64,000 nt of DNA, taken from positions 1 to 64,000 of the forward strand of contig CAWAET010000017.1 in the NCBI GenBank assembly GCA_963781065.1, in the 5' to 3' direction. Under the pieces are notes generated by a model that was not told the DNA's origin, did not search any database, and was given only the letters and a program-made list of their open reading frames with translations. The DNA comes from CALZJC01 sp963781065 (GTDB lineage Bacteria; Acidobacteriota; Thermoanaerobaculia; Multivoradales; JAHEKO01). Shown here in pieces: positions 25,053 to 33,600 of this stretch (positions are counted from its first letter, which is position 1; the number at the start of each line of letters is the position of its first letter). The position numbers and the translations under genes are program-made.

Positions 25053-28000
25053 TCAGAAAGCGAGCCGGACACCCAGCTGCAGCTGGCGGGCCGAGGTGAC
25101 GGTGCTGCGGATCCGGCCGAAAGTCGGCAGCGGCTCCTCACCCTCGCGCGCGCCGGCGAAAGCGATCAGCGACGGCGTGCCGAAGTTGGCGCGATTGAGC
25201 AGGTTGAAGACCTCGATCCGGAGCTCCACCCGACCGTGCTCTCCGAGTCGCGGCCAGGCGGTGTTCTTGACCAGCGCCAGATCGACAGTCTCGAGATCCG
25301 GCCCGATCAGCGTGCCGCGCCCGGCGTTGCCGGGAGTGCCCGCCGGCTGGAGCACGAAGGCGGTCGGGTCGAACCACTGATCCGGGCTGCCGAGCACCGC
25401 GTTGCCGCCGTCACGGCCCGGTGCGAAGCTCGGCCGGTCGCGCCCGACCCCCGGCGCCAGCGCCGGCGCCCACTGCGAGCGCGACCAGTTGTTCTGGACG
25501 AAAACCGTCAGCGGGTTGCCGCTGCGGTAGCGCCCGATGCCCGAGACCTGCCAGCCGCCAAGCAGCTTTCCCGCCAGGCCGGGCCGGTCGCGACCCCACG
25601 GAATGTCCCAGACCACGGTCACCGTCGCCTTGTGCCTGGCGTGGAAGTCGGACAGGCCGCGGTTGTAGTCGGGGCCGAGGGACTCCGGGAAGGCGGAGGT
25701 GGTGCCGTTGGTGGCGTCGGAGAAGAAGGTCGAGGCCTGGGTCGTGTCCTCGGACCGTGACCTGACGTAGGAGGCGTTGAAGCTGAGACCGCCGTTCCAG
25801 CGCCGGCGAAGCTCGACAAACGTCGCGCGGTACCAGGAGTCGCCGTCGCTGCTCTTGAGCTCGATGGTCGAGAAGGCCGGGTTGGGCCGCGGCGAGCCGG
25901 CCGGGAAGAAGGGCGTGCCGTCGGCCAGGATCTCGGGCGTGGGGACGTTGACGTCGCTGTTGCGCAGAAGATGCCGCCCACGCGAGCCGACGATTCCGAC
26001 GGCCACCGTCACCGGGTACCAGAGCTGGCGCTCGAAGCTGAGGTTCCAGGCCGTCAGCTCGGGACTCTCGAGCTCGTACTGGATCGGGCGGATCGAGATG
26101 CTGCCGCCGCCGAAGACCGGCTGCGGGAAGCTCGGCGCCGGGATCACCGGCCGCGGCGTGAACGGCGGGTTGGTGATCGTGACGATCAGGTTCTGCTGGA
26201 TGTTGGTGTCGTAGTAGACGCCAAAGCCGCCACGCAGCGACGATTTGCCGTTGCCCATGAGGTCCCAGGCGAAGCCGAACCGGGGGGACCAGTTGTCGCC
26301 GGTCGGGTTCTTGTAGAGCGGTCCGATGGTCGGCTCCGGGGCGCCGAGATCGGGCAGCGCCACGTCACGGCCCAGGGCCTCCGAGGGCACCGAGGCGGTC
26401 TCGTACCGCAGCCCCAGACTCACCGACAGGCGGGCCCCGAGCCGCGCCTCCTCCTGCACGTAGAAGGCGACGAGGTCGGACTCCCACTCGCGATTCAGGT
26501 CCGCCTCGGGCGTCAGGCCGATGAAGATCGCCGGGCGGTTCTCGAGGAACCGCCGCAAGCTGGGAAAGCGAAACAGGCCGCGCGAGAACGTCGGGTTGAA
26601 CTCTCGCTGGGCGTAGCGCTCGGCCAGGACGCCGGCCTTGAACAGGTTGGCGCCGCGGCTGTAGACGAGGCCGTACTCGAGGCTGTAGACGTCCTGATCG
26701 AGCTCGACGTCGGCCGAGATCTGCGGCCCGAAGCGCGGGATGCCGCCGATGTCGATGTTCCCCAGCGTCGGCCGGCCGGCAACAAACGGCGCCAGCGGCG
26801 TCTCGAGGTTGGCCTCGACGTCCTGCCCGATCCGGGTGGCGCTGAGGCCGAAACGGGCCGTCTGGATCGCGCGGGTGGCGACGTGGGTGTACTCGGCGGT
26901 CAGGAACTGGTTGCGCGACAAGAAAGCGCGGGGAAACTGCGGGAAATCCGTCGGCAGGACCTGCTCGGCGTCGTCCAGCGTGTAGCGGGCGAAGAGGCGG
27001 TGACTCGACTGCGGCGCGTAGTCCAGCCGCCCCTGCAGGAAGGTCTGCCGCAGCTCCTGAGAAAAGGGAAAGGTGTGCCCGGCGAGGCCGTCGCCGATGC
27101 TCGGCCCGTTCTGGCGGGGATAGGCCTCCAGGTAGGGGCGCACCGCGGGATCGACACCGACGTCGAGAAAGCCGCCGGGAGTCGCCGGATCCGGCAGCAG
27201 CCCCAGCCGCGCGTCGTCGTCCGGCACGAAGGTCGAGATCGTCCGGCCGAGGTCCTCGCGCAGATGCTCGACGCCGACAAAGTAGAAGAGCTTGTCTTCG
27301 GCGATCGGGCCGCCCACGGTCGCGCCGGCCTGATAGCGCGCGAAGTCGGGCTTCTCACCGGTGTCGAAGTAGTTTCGGGCATCCAGCCGGTCGTTGCGGT
27401 GGAAGCCGAAGGCCGAGCCGCGAAGGTCGTTGCCGCCGCTCTTGGTGACGAGCGAGATCTGACCGCCCGAGATGCGGCCGTACTCGGCCCCGTAGGCGTT
27501 GGTCTCGACCCGGAACTCGCGGATCGTCTCGGTGCCCAGCGCCGTGCCGGCGGCGCTGCCGGCCGGCCCGTTGGTGAAGTCGTTGAGCAACGTGCCGTCG
27601 AGCAGGTAGACGTTGGCCCGGGGGTCCTTGCCGTTGACGCTGATCCCCGGGCCGTGGGCCACCACCGACCCCCCGTCGCGCTGCTGGAACAGCTGGACGT
27701 TCGGCTGCAGCAGCGCCAGATCGGTGTAGTTGCGGCCGTTCAGCGGCAGGCCCTCCACCGCCTGCGCGCTGACCAGGAAGCCGAGCTCACCGGACTGGGT
27801 GTTGACCGGCGGCGGCGCGTCGGTGACGGTGATGGACTCGCTGAAGTCTCCCGCCGTCATTCGCAGCTCCACCGAGACCGTCTCTCGGACGGTCAGCTCC
27901 ACGCCGCTACGCACCAGCTGGCGGAAGCCCTCGGCCTCGGCCCGAATCTCGTAGCCGCCCACGGCGAGCAGGGGCAGGACGAAGCGGCCTTCAGCGCCGC

Positions 28001-28196
28001 TGATCACCGTCCGCTCGGCCCGGGTCGCCAGATGCTCGGCGGTCACCCGGGCGCCCGGCAGGGCCTGACCGGCTTCGTCGACGACCCGGCCGCGGATGGT
28101 ACCCGTCGTCTGGGCAAACGCCGCAGCGCCGCACAGGCAGAGGGAAAGAAGCCACACCGGAACGCGCCACGTGAGCCATGTTCGCCAATCCCTCAT
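25053..28196 (-). CDS. TonB-dependent receptor with carboxypeptidase-regulatory-like domain (Oar type)
   Basis: A 1047-residue outer-membrane protein. I start at ATG 28196, with AAGGAGGG nine bases upstream; a longer frame lacks a ribosome site. The signal peptide is WRVPVWLLSLCLCGAAAFAQ. Residues about 25-105 form a carboxypeptidase-regulatory-like fold (TIRGRVVDEAGQALPGARV). A plug domain follows (GLPLNGRNYTDLALLQPNV, SVNGKDPRANVYLLDG), then a long beta barrel ending LQLGVRLAF with the C-terminal Phe needed for BAM insertion. This architecture is highly expanded in acidobacteria. The ligand cannot be read; oligosaccharides or peptides are usual guesses. It stands alone and lacks an adjacent SusD partner. 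Confidence 0.93.
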   Translation of the reverse strand: MRDWRTWLTWRVPVWLLSLCLCGAAAFAQTTGTIRGRVVDEAGQALPGARVTAEHLATRAERTVISGAEGRFVLPLLAVGGYEIRAEAEGFRQLVRSGVELTVRETVSVELRMTAGDFSESITVTDAPPPVNTQSGELGFLVSAQAVEGLPLNGRNYTDLALLQPNVQLFQQRDGGSVVAHGPGISVNGKDPRANVYLLDGTLLNDFTNGPAGSAAGTALGTETIREFRVETNAYGAEYGRISGGQISLVTKSGGNDLRGSAFGFHRNDRLDARNYFDTGEKPDFARYQAGATVGGPIAEDKLFYFVGVEHLREDLGRTISTFVPDDDARLGLLPDPATPGGFLDVGVDPAVRPYLEAYPRQNGPSIGDGLAGHTFPFSQELRQTFLQGRLDYAPQSSHRLFARYTLDDAEQVLPTDFPQFPRAFLSRNQFLTAEYTHVATRAIQTARFGLSATRIGQDVEANLETPLAPFVAGRPTLGNIDIGGIPRFGPQISADVELDQDVYSLEYGLVYSRGANLFKAGVLAERYAQREFNPTFSRGLFRFPSLRRFLENRPAIFIGLTPEADLNREWESDLVAFYVQEEARLGARLSVSLGLRYETASVPSEALGRDVALPDLGAPEPTIGPLYKNPTGDNWSPRFGFAWDLMGNGKSSLRGGFGVYYDTNIQQNLIVTITNPPFTPRPVIPAPSFPQPVFGGGSISIRPIQYELESPELTAWNLSFERQLWYPVTVAVGIVGSRGRHLLRNSDVNVPTPEILADGTPFFPAGSPRPNPAFSTIELKSSDGDSWYRATFVELRRRWNGGLSFNASYVRSRSEDTTQASTFFSDATNGTTSAFPESLGPDYNRGLSDFHARHKATVTVVWDIPWGRDRPGLAGKLLGGWQVSGIGRYRSGNPLTVFVQNNWSRSQWAPALAPGVGRDRPSFAPGRDGGNAVLGSPDQWFDPTAFVLQPAGTPGNAGRGTLIGPDLETVDLALVKNTAWPRLGEHGRVELRIEVFNLLNRANFGTPSLIAFAGAREGEEPLPTFGRIRSTVTSARQLQLGVRLAF

Positions 28197-28397
28197 CTCG
28201 CTGTACCCTCCTTTGCCCAGCTCCGGAATCCTCTCAGGACAGCTGGCGCGCCCTCTACCCGCGGCCAATCCCGGCGGTCGGTGCCGAGACAACCACCTCT
28301 ACTGCCTACGTACGCAACTCGGCGTCCGGCGTTGCCATCCGGCGGCGGCTCGGGCATGGATCCGACCCCCGTCGCACGCCGCCGCCAGGGAGTGAGC

Positions 28398-29054
28398 TCA
28401 GGCCTCGGCCTCGAAGCCGATCGCCACGTGCGAGCCGTCACAGAACGGCTTGTTGGCCGAGGCGCCACAGCGGCACAGGGCGCCTTTGCGGCCGGCAGCG
28501 GTCTCGCCGGAAGCGGCACGAAGCTCGACCGGGCCTTGGATCAGCAGCGGGCCGTTGGCGGCGGCGGCGATCCGCAGGCTTCCCCGCTCGCCCTCTGACT
28601 CGAGCGGCGCCAGCTTGGGAGCCGGCATCGCACCGGGGTCGGCAAAGCCGGCTTCCCGGTGGCTGTTGTCGCAGAAGGGCTTGTTGTTGGAGGCGCCGCA
28701 GCGGCACAGGGCGGCGCGCATCTCGCGGCTCTCCTCCCCCGCCCCGTTCACCAGCACCAGATCGCCGTCGAGGTAGATCGGCCCGTCGGCGACCAGCGTG
28801 GCGGTGTTCTTCTCGGCCGGGGTCTCGGCCTCGACTCCGCCTGCCGCCTCGAACTTCAATGCGCCGGTGGGGCACTCCCGGACCACGGCGGCGACCCGCT
28901 CGGGGGCAGCGCCGTCGGGGTCGATCCACGGCCGCCGCTCGATGTCGAAGACCTCGGGCAGACCGTGCACGCACTCGGCGGCGTGGATGCAGCGGCGGGC
29001 GTCGTAGCTGACCGTGATCCCGGCACCCGGATAGCGTCGCAGCTTCTTCTCCAT
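28398..29054 (-). CDS. Ferredoxin-like protein with two CDGSH iron-sulfur domains
   Basis: A 218-residue protein starting at ATG 29054 after GAGGAGGG. Residues about 12-70 form a divergent ferredoxin domain: RRCIHAAECVHGLPEVFD and VVRECPTGALKF. Two CDGSH domains follow, each with the C-x-C-x(n)-C-x-x-x-H set: CRCGASNNKPFCDNSH and CRCGASANKPFCDGSH. The chain could thus carry one ferredoxin-type cluster and two 2Fe-2S clusters with the His ligand typical of mitoNEET-like proteins. No signal peptide is seen, so it is probably cytosolic. It may serve in electron transfer or redox sensing. It is divergent from the reductase gene at 29212, with a shared control region of about 157 bp. Confidence 0.9.
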   Translation of the reverse strand: MEKKLRRYPGAGITVSYDARRCIHAAECVHGLPEVFDIERRPWIDPDGAAPERVAAVVRECPTGALKFEAAGGVEAETPAEKNTATLVADGPIYLDGDLVLVNGAGEESREMRAALCRCGASNNKPFCDNSHREAGFADPGAMPAPKLAPLESEGERGSLRIAAAANGPLLIQGPVELRAASGETAAGRKGALCRCGASANKPFCDGSHVAIGFEAEA

Positions 29055-29211
29055 CGCGTCCCTCCTCGGGCATTCTAGCCCGTCCGACACGCCGACTCTC
29101 GTTGCCAGGCGGCGCGGATACAGGACCTGCCACCACGGGCGGCCGCACCAACCCAAAGGCGCGAGACACCGGCTGGTTCTATCCGAAGGCCAGCGCGTAC
29201 AATCGTCGGCC

Positions 29212-30297
29212 ATGCCCGATGCAACCCTGCTGATCTACGGCGCCAACGGCTACACCGGAGAACTGGTGGCCGAGGAGGCCGTGCGGCGCGGCCTACGCCC
29301 GGTGCTGGCCGGCCGCAACGGCGAAGCGGTAGCCGCGCTGGCCGACCGGCTCGAGCTCGACAGCCGCGCCTTCGGCCTTGACGATCCGGCGGCCCTGGCC
29401 GCGGCCCTCGAAGGGGTCACCGCGGTGCTCCACTGCGCCGGCCCGTTCATCCGCACCAGCAAGCCGATGATCGCCGCCTGCCTGGCTGCGGGCGCCCACT
29501 ACCTCGACATCACCGGCGAGATCGGCGTCTTCGAGTCGGTGCAGCGCCGCGGCGACGAGGCGCGCGCGGCCGGGGTGGTGCTCATTCCCGGCGTCGGCTT
29601 CGACGTCGTGCCCACCGACTGCCTGGCATCCCGGCTCGCCGCCGCCCTGCCCGACGCCACCCACCTCACTCTGGCCTTTACCCACCAAGGGGGCTCGACC
29701 AGCCGCGGCACCATGAAGACCATGGTCGAGAGCCTGCCCTACGCCGGCGCGGTGCGCAAAGACGGCAGGATCGTGCCGGTGCCGCTGGCCATGGACGCGA
29801 AGAAGTTCGACTTCACCTGCGGCAGCCGCTGGGCGATGACCATCCCGTGGGGCGACGTCTCGACCGCCTTCCACACCACCGGCATCCCCAACATCCGGGT
29901 CTACAGCGGCGCGCCGCCGAGCGCCATCAAGCGGATGCGCCGCCTGCGGCCCTTCCTGCCGCTGGCCGGGCTCACACCGATCAAGCGGCTCGCCCAATGG
30001 TGGATCGGCCGCACCGTCACCGGACCCGACGAGGAGGTCCGCAAGAGCGCCCGGGTGTGCCTCTGGGGCGAAGTCCGCAACGAGGCCGGTGAGGTACGCC
30101 AAGCCACGATGGAGACGCCGGAAGGCTACGCCTTTACGGCGCTGTCATCGGTGGAGTGCGCCGTACGGGTGCTCGACGGCGCGGTGGAGCCCGGTGCGTG
30201 GACCCCGGCACGAGCCTTCGGTGAGGAGTTGGCGTTCGAGCTCCCCGGGGTGACCGGTGGTGAGATCGTCGCTGGCCCGGTCGGCGCGGAGGACTGA
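29212..30297 (+). CDS. Saccharopine-dehydrogenase-like NAD(P)-binding oxidoreductase
   Basis: A 361-residue enzyme with an N-terminal Rossmann fold: LLIYGANGYTGELVAEEAVRRG holds the GxxGxxG nucleotide loop, and VLAGRNGEAVAALA is the next strand and helix. HCAGPFIRTSKPMIAACLAAGAHYLDITGE is the hallmark of the saccharopine dehydrogenase / trans-acting enoyl reductase group. GVGFDVVPTDCLA also fits that group. Only 3 bp separate it from the desulfurase-like gene, so they form an operon. The substrate is unknown; enoyl reduction or an amino-acid-linked dehydrogenation are options. No membrane segment is obvious. Confidence 0.88.
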   Translation: MPDATLLIYGANGYTGELVAEEAVRRGLRPVLAGRNGEAVAALADRLELDSRAFGLDDPAALAAALEGVTAVLHCAGPFIRTSKPMIAACLAAGAHYLDITGEIGVFESVQRRGDEARAAGVVLIPGVGFDVVPTDCLASRLAAALPDATHLTLAFTHQGGSTSRGTMKTMVESLPYAGAVRKDGRIVPVPLAMDAKKFDFTCGSRWAMTIPWGDVSTAFHTTGIPNIRVYSGAPPSAIKRMRRLRPFLPLAGLTPIKRLAQWWIGRTVTGPDEEVRKSARVCLWGEVRNEAGEVRQATMETPEGYAFTALSSVECAVRVLDGAVEPGAWTPARAFGEELAFELPGVTGGEIVAGPVGAED

Positions 30298-30300
30298 CCG

Positions 30301-31551
30301 ATGACCGATCCAAAGCCGCTCCCCGACGCCCTCTCGATCGACGAGATCCGCCGCGCCTTCCCTGCGCTCGCGCGACGCGAGCACGGCCTGCCGGTCGCCT
30401 ACTTCGACGGCCCGGGCGGCACCCAGGTGCCGCGGGTGGTGGCCGACGCCGTCGCCGACTACCTGCTGCATCACAACGCCAACACCCACTGGGCCTACCC
30501 GACGAGCGCCGAGACCGACGCGGCTCTCGCCGGCGCCCGCGGCGCCTGCGCGGACTTTGTCGGGGCAACGGCGGACGAGATCGCCTTCGGCGCCAACATG
30601 ACGACCCTGACCTTCCACGTCGCCCGCGCCCTGGGCCGCGCCTGGCAGCCCGGCGACGAGATCGTCGTCACCGACCTGGACCATCAGGCGAACATCGCCC
30701 CCTGGCGCGACCTGGCTCGGGAGCGCCAGCTACGAGTCCGCACGGTGCCGATCGTCGCCGCCACCGGGACGCTCGACTGGGAGGCCTTCGAGGCGCGGGT
30801 GACCGAGCGCACCCGGCTGGTCGCCATCGGCGGGGCGTCGAACGCCATCGGCACGATCAACGACCTGCCGCGCGCCGTCGAACTGGCCCACGACGTTGGG
30901 GCGCTCGCATTCGTCGATGGCGTGCACCTGGCGGCGCACGCCAAGTTCGACTTCGCCGCCATCGGCTGCGACCTGTTCGCCTGCTCGCCGTACAAGTTCT
31001 ACGGCCCCCACCTCGGCCTCCTGGCGGGCCGCCGCGAGCTGATCGCGCAACTCGACGTCCCGCGGCTGCCGCCGGCAAGCGACGAGCCGCCCGAGCGGCT
31101 CGAAACCGGCACGCTCTGTCACGAGGCGATCGTAGGCGCCGGGGCGGCGGTCGACTACCTCGCCTCGCTGGGTACCGGCGCCGACCGGCCGAGCCGGCTG
31201 CGCCACGCCTTCGCCGCCTTGCATCGCCGCAGCGCCACGCTGTTCGAGCGGGCCTGGAACGGTCTCGCCGAGATCCCCGGCGTGCGCCTCTTCGGGCCGC
31301 CCCCCGGCGCCCCGCGCACGCCGACGCTGGCCTTCGTCGTCGAGGGCTGGACGTCGCGAGACGTCGCGCGACGACTCGCCCGTCGGGCGGTATTCGTCTC
31401 GCACGGCGACTTCTACGCCCCCAACGTCATCGCGGGACTGGGCCTGGAGCCGGACGGAGTGGTCCGCGCCGGCTGCGCCGTCTACACGACAGCCGAAGAG
31501 ATCGACCGGCTGGTCGAGGGCGTGCGCGCGCTGGTGCTGAGCCGCGGCTGA
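30301..31551 (+). CDS. Cysteine-desulfurase-like class V aminotransferase
   Basis: A 416-residue PLP enzyme of fold type I. The substrate-side N-terminus (PVAYFDGPGGTQVPRVVADAV) and NANTHWAYPTSAETD match the VC1184-like desulfurase subfamily. DLDHQANIAPWRDLA holds the His that stacks on PLP, DGVHLAAHAKFDF the Asp that binds the pyridine nitrogen, and SPYKFYGPHLG the Schiff-base Lys. The active-site Cys loop of true IscS/SufS enzymes is not evident, so sulfur transfer is uncertain. It follows the saccharopine-dehydrogenase-like gene by 3 bp. A strong hairpin lies downstream at 31582-31657. Confidence 0.9.
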   Translation: MTDPKPLPDALSIDEIRRAFPALARREHGLPVAYFDGPGGTQVPRVVADAVADYLLHHNANTHWAYPTSAETDAALAGARGACADFVGATADEIAFGANMTTLTFHVARALGRAWQPGDEIVVTDLDHQANIAPWRDLARERQLRVRTVPIVAATGTLDWEAFEARVTERTRLVAIGGASNAIGTINDLPRAVELAHDVGALAFVDGVHLAAHAKFDFAAIGCDLFACSPYKFYGPHLGLLAGRRELIAQLDVPRLPPASDEPPERLETGTLCHEAIVGAGAAVDYLASLGTGADRPSRLRHAFAALHRRSATLFERAWNGLAEIPGVRLFGPPPGAPRTPTLAFVVEGWTSRDVARRLARRAVFVSHGDFYAPNVIAGLGLEPDGVVRAGCAVYTTAEEIDRLVEGVRALVLSRG

Positions 31552-31581
31552 CGGCCCTGCTGCTACCCTTGCCTCATCCCT

Positions 31582-31657
31582 AGCCCGCTCCGCCCTGCAT
31601 CGACCCACAGGTGGCCTTGGGCCACAGGGGTCTACACCCAAGGGGGCGTGGCGGGCT
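31582..31657. terminator. Hairpin downstream of the desulfurase-like gene
   Basis: AGCCCGCTCCGCCC at the left pairs with GGGCGTGGCGGGCT at the right, and the interior has a second stem GTGGCC-TTG-GGCCAC. A TTTCTCT tract follows. The place, 30 bp after the stop, suits a transcription terminator. The next palindromic element starts 5 bp further on. Confidence 0.6.
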
Positions 31658-31661
31658 TTCT

Positions 31662-31845
31662 CTAGCCTGAACTTCTCACCAGCTCTCTACTACGCCGCCG
31701 CATGTACCTGAATCTGCGAGACTTGCCTCGGTCGGTCATCCTCGACGTACTTCGAGTACGCCTGTGGTGCCCTCGGTCGGCAAGTCCCACATCTTCAGGC
31801 ACCTACGCCGGCTCGCGACGAGAGCCGGTGAAAAGCTCAGGCTAG
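31662..31845. repeat. CTAG-bounded quasi-palindromic element, copy 2 (184 bp)
   Basis: It has the same length and orientation as copy 1 and is nearly identical in the centre (CCTCGGTCGGTCATCCTCG, CGTACTTCGAGTACG, AAGTCCCACATCTTCAGGCA). The ends are CTAGCCTGAACTTCTCACC and its inverted partner, so the arms have changed together (both now read CTGAAC/CTCAGG), which suggests selection for pairing. This copy lies between two convergent genes and is the only one that does not supply a stop codon. Confidence 0.9.
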
Positions 31846-31869
31846 CCGCGGCCGCGGGTTGGGAAGGGG

Positions 31870-32217
31870 CTACGAGACCGGCAGGTCCGGCGGCTGGCCG
31901 AAGTGCACGGCGGCAACGAAGTAGTGGATCCGCTCGCGGGCCGCGTCGCTCAGCTTGGTGAACTCGACGCCCATGCCGGTGGGCGCCGACCAGGCGACGA
32001 CCGCGCTCCCGGTGACCGGAGTCTCGGGCTCGGAGTCGGGCAGGGAGAGGCTGAACTCCAGGGTACTGCCGGCCGGCAGGGGCCGATCGACGTCGACGAA
32101 CATGCCGGTTTCGCTCAGGTCTTCGACATCAGCCCGGATCGGTGGACAGTTGCTCGAGAACTCGACCTCCAGCCGCTGCTCGACGCGAATCGACGATCTG
32201 TGCTCTTCGCTCGTCAT
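31870..32217 (-). CDS. PilZ-domain protein
   Basis: A 115-residue single PilZ domain, the c-di-GMP-binding fold. The order of strands is typical: RVEQRLEVEFSS, then DVEDLSETGMFVDVDRPLPAGS and GSAVVAWSAPTGMGVEF. The Arg pair that contacts c-di-GMP in classic PilZ (RxxxR) appears as RVEQR, and the D/NxSxxG motif as DLSETG, so binding is plausible. The gene lies 19 bp downstream of bactofilin on the same strand, so the two probably share a transcript. It may tie bactofilin or envelope function to c-di-GMP, which two HD-GYP proteins at 43-45 kb could degrade. Confidence 0.88.
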   Translation of the reverse strand: MTSEEHRSSIRVEQRLEVEFSSNCPPIRADVEDLSETGMFVDVDRPLPAGSTLEFSLSLPDSEPETPVTGSAVVAWSAPTGMGVEFTKLSDAARERIHYFVAAVHFGQPPDLPVS

Positions 32218-32236
32218 CGAGTGCCCATCGACAGAA

Positions 32237-32635
32237 TCAACCGTTGACGATCGTCCGGCCCCGGCCGCCGCGCTCAGCCGCCGCGAAGGGCTCGGGCTCG
32301 GCCATCACCACCCGCCCCTCGAACCGGGCGCCCTCCTCGACGATCACGTTGGGCGCGATGATATCGCCGCGAACCGAGGCCAGATAGCAGACCCGCACCT
32401 GGACGGTGCCGAACAGATCACCGACCACCTCGCCCTCGACCCGGATCATCGCCGCGTGAACGTCGCCCCGCACCCGACCCGTGGTGGCAATCGCCACGCC
32501 GTGCGCATGCAGCGGCACCCGGGCGTCGATACGCCCTTCGACGATGAGGTTGCGACGTGTCTCCCCCGTGGCGTCGACAATCGCCGACGAACTGAGGAAG
32601 GCACCAACGCTGGCTGACGAGTCGGCCAAGTTCAA
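32237..32635 (-). CDS. Bactofilin
   Basis: A 132-residue bactofilin, a nucleotide-free cytoskeletal polymer with a right-handed beta-helix core. The repeats are evident: NLIVEGRIDARVPLHAHGVAIATTGRV, GDVHAAMIRVEGEVVGDLFG, VRGDIIAPNVIVEEGARFEGRVVM. Short disordered ends flank the core. It is divergently placed from the ParA gene, with about 110 bp between their starts. Bactofilin-ParA partnerships are known from myxobacteria, so a role in subcellular positioning is reasonable. It is followed by the PilZ gene. Confidence 0.92.
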   Translation of the reverse strand: MNLADSSASVGAFLSSSAIVDATGETRRNLIVEGRIDARVPLHAHGVAIATTGRVRGDVHAAMIRVEGEVVGDLFGTVQVRVCYLASVRGDIIAPNVIVEEGARFEGRVVMAEPEPFAAAERGGRGRTIVNG

Positions 32636-32744
32636 GCTCCGGGCGGTAGCTTATCGCCAGTGCTTCGCTCGACGCGGCGCGAGCCGGAAACGGCGAAGCC
32701 CGATGTTCGCTAGAATAGGTTCCTCGATCGGGGGACTCGGGAAG

Positions 32745-33596
32745 ATGATCACCGCACTGGTGAGCAAAAAGGGAGGCGTCGGCAAGAGCACGACGGCGGT
32801 CAGCTTGGCCGCCGCTCTGGCCCTGGCGGGCCGCCGGACCCTGCTGATCGACCTCGACAGCCAGGCCTCGGCCTCGCTGTCGCTGGGCGTGCCGCGTCAC
32901 CTGCTGGCGCCCTCGACCGCCGACGTGCTGCTGCGCGAGATGCCTGCCTGGCGCGCCGTACGGGCGACCGCCCTCCCCAACCTGCATCTGCTCACCGCCT
33001 CGGCCGACCTGCAGGGCATCGAGGAAGAGCTGACGCAGATGCCGGAACCGGCCAACCGGCTGCAACGCGCGCTGGTCGATCTGACCCCGGACTACGAGAT
33101 CACCCTGATCGACTGCCCGGCGGCCATGTCCTTGATCTCCACCAACGCCCTCGTCGCCGCCGACTCGTTCATCCTGCCGGTGGTGCCACAATTCCTGGCG
33201 CTCGAGGGAGTCCACAACCTGCTCGAGGCGGTGCGGCGCATGCGCAGCCGCTACGGGGCGTGCGCTCGACTGGCCGGAATCCTGCTGACCATGGTCGACT
33301 ACCGCACCCGCACCGGCAAGGAGAACGCCGCCCGGCTGCGGCAGCTCTACGGCGACCGGGTCTTCGCCGTCGAGGTGCGGACCAACATCCGTCTCGCCGA
33401 GGCGCCGGAGCAGGGCCTGACCATCTTCGAATACGACCCCCGGTCGACCGGCGCCCGCGCCTACCAGCTGCTGTCCCAGGAGTTCCTCTGGCGGACCGCC
33501 GCCGACGGGCAGCCCGAGGTCACGCAGGGACCGGGACCACGGCGCGCCGAGGCCTACCGCTTCATGAGCGCTCCTGCTAGCGATCTCCGGCGCTGA
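32745..33596 (+). CDS. ParA/MinD-family ATPase
   Basis: A 283-residue partition-type ATPase. The deviant Walker A is KKGGVGKST near residues 8-16. The switch segment DLDSQASASLSLG and LIDCPAAMSLISTNALVAAD, the usual Walker B region, follow. I start at ATG 32745, as the longer frame overlaps the bactofilin gene. No helix-turn-helix precedes the ATPase domain, so it is the short, chromosomal type. No parB lies alongside; the neighbour is bactofilin instead, which suggests positioning of a filament-bound cargo. Only 4 bp separate it from the first permease, so it may be in an operon with the transporter genes. Confidence 0.93.
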   Translation: MITALVSKKGGVGKSTTAVSLAAALALAGRRTLLIDLDSQASASLSLGVPRHLLAPSTADVLLREMPAWRAVRATALPNLHLLTASADLQGIEEELTQMPEPANRLQRALVDLTPDYEITLIDCPAAMSLISTNALVAADSFILPVVPQFLALEGVHNLLEAVRRMRSRYGACARLAGILLTMVDYRTRTGKENAARLRQLYGDRVFAVEVRTNIRLAEAPEQGLTIFEYDPRSTGARAYQLLSQEFLWRTAADGQPEVTQGPGPRRAEAYRFMSAPASDLRR

Positions 33597-33600
33597 CCGG

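Noticed and set aside
25971..28598. Forward open frame of 875 codons across the TonB receptor
   Set aside because: It lies opposite a clear TonB-dependent receptor and has shadow-type composition; no motif is found.
32481..32744. Extended ParA start at 32481
   Set aside because: It would overlap the bactofilin gene almost fully, and the added residues are not like any ParA N-terminus.
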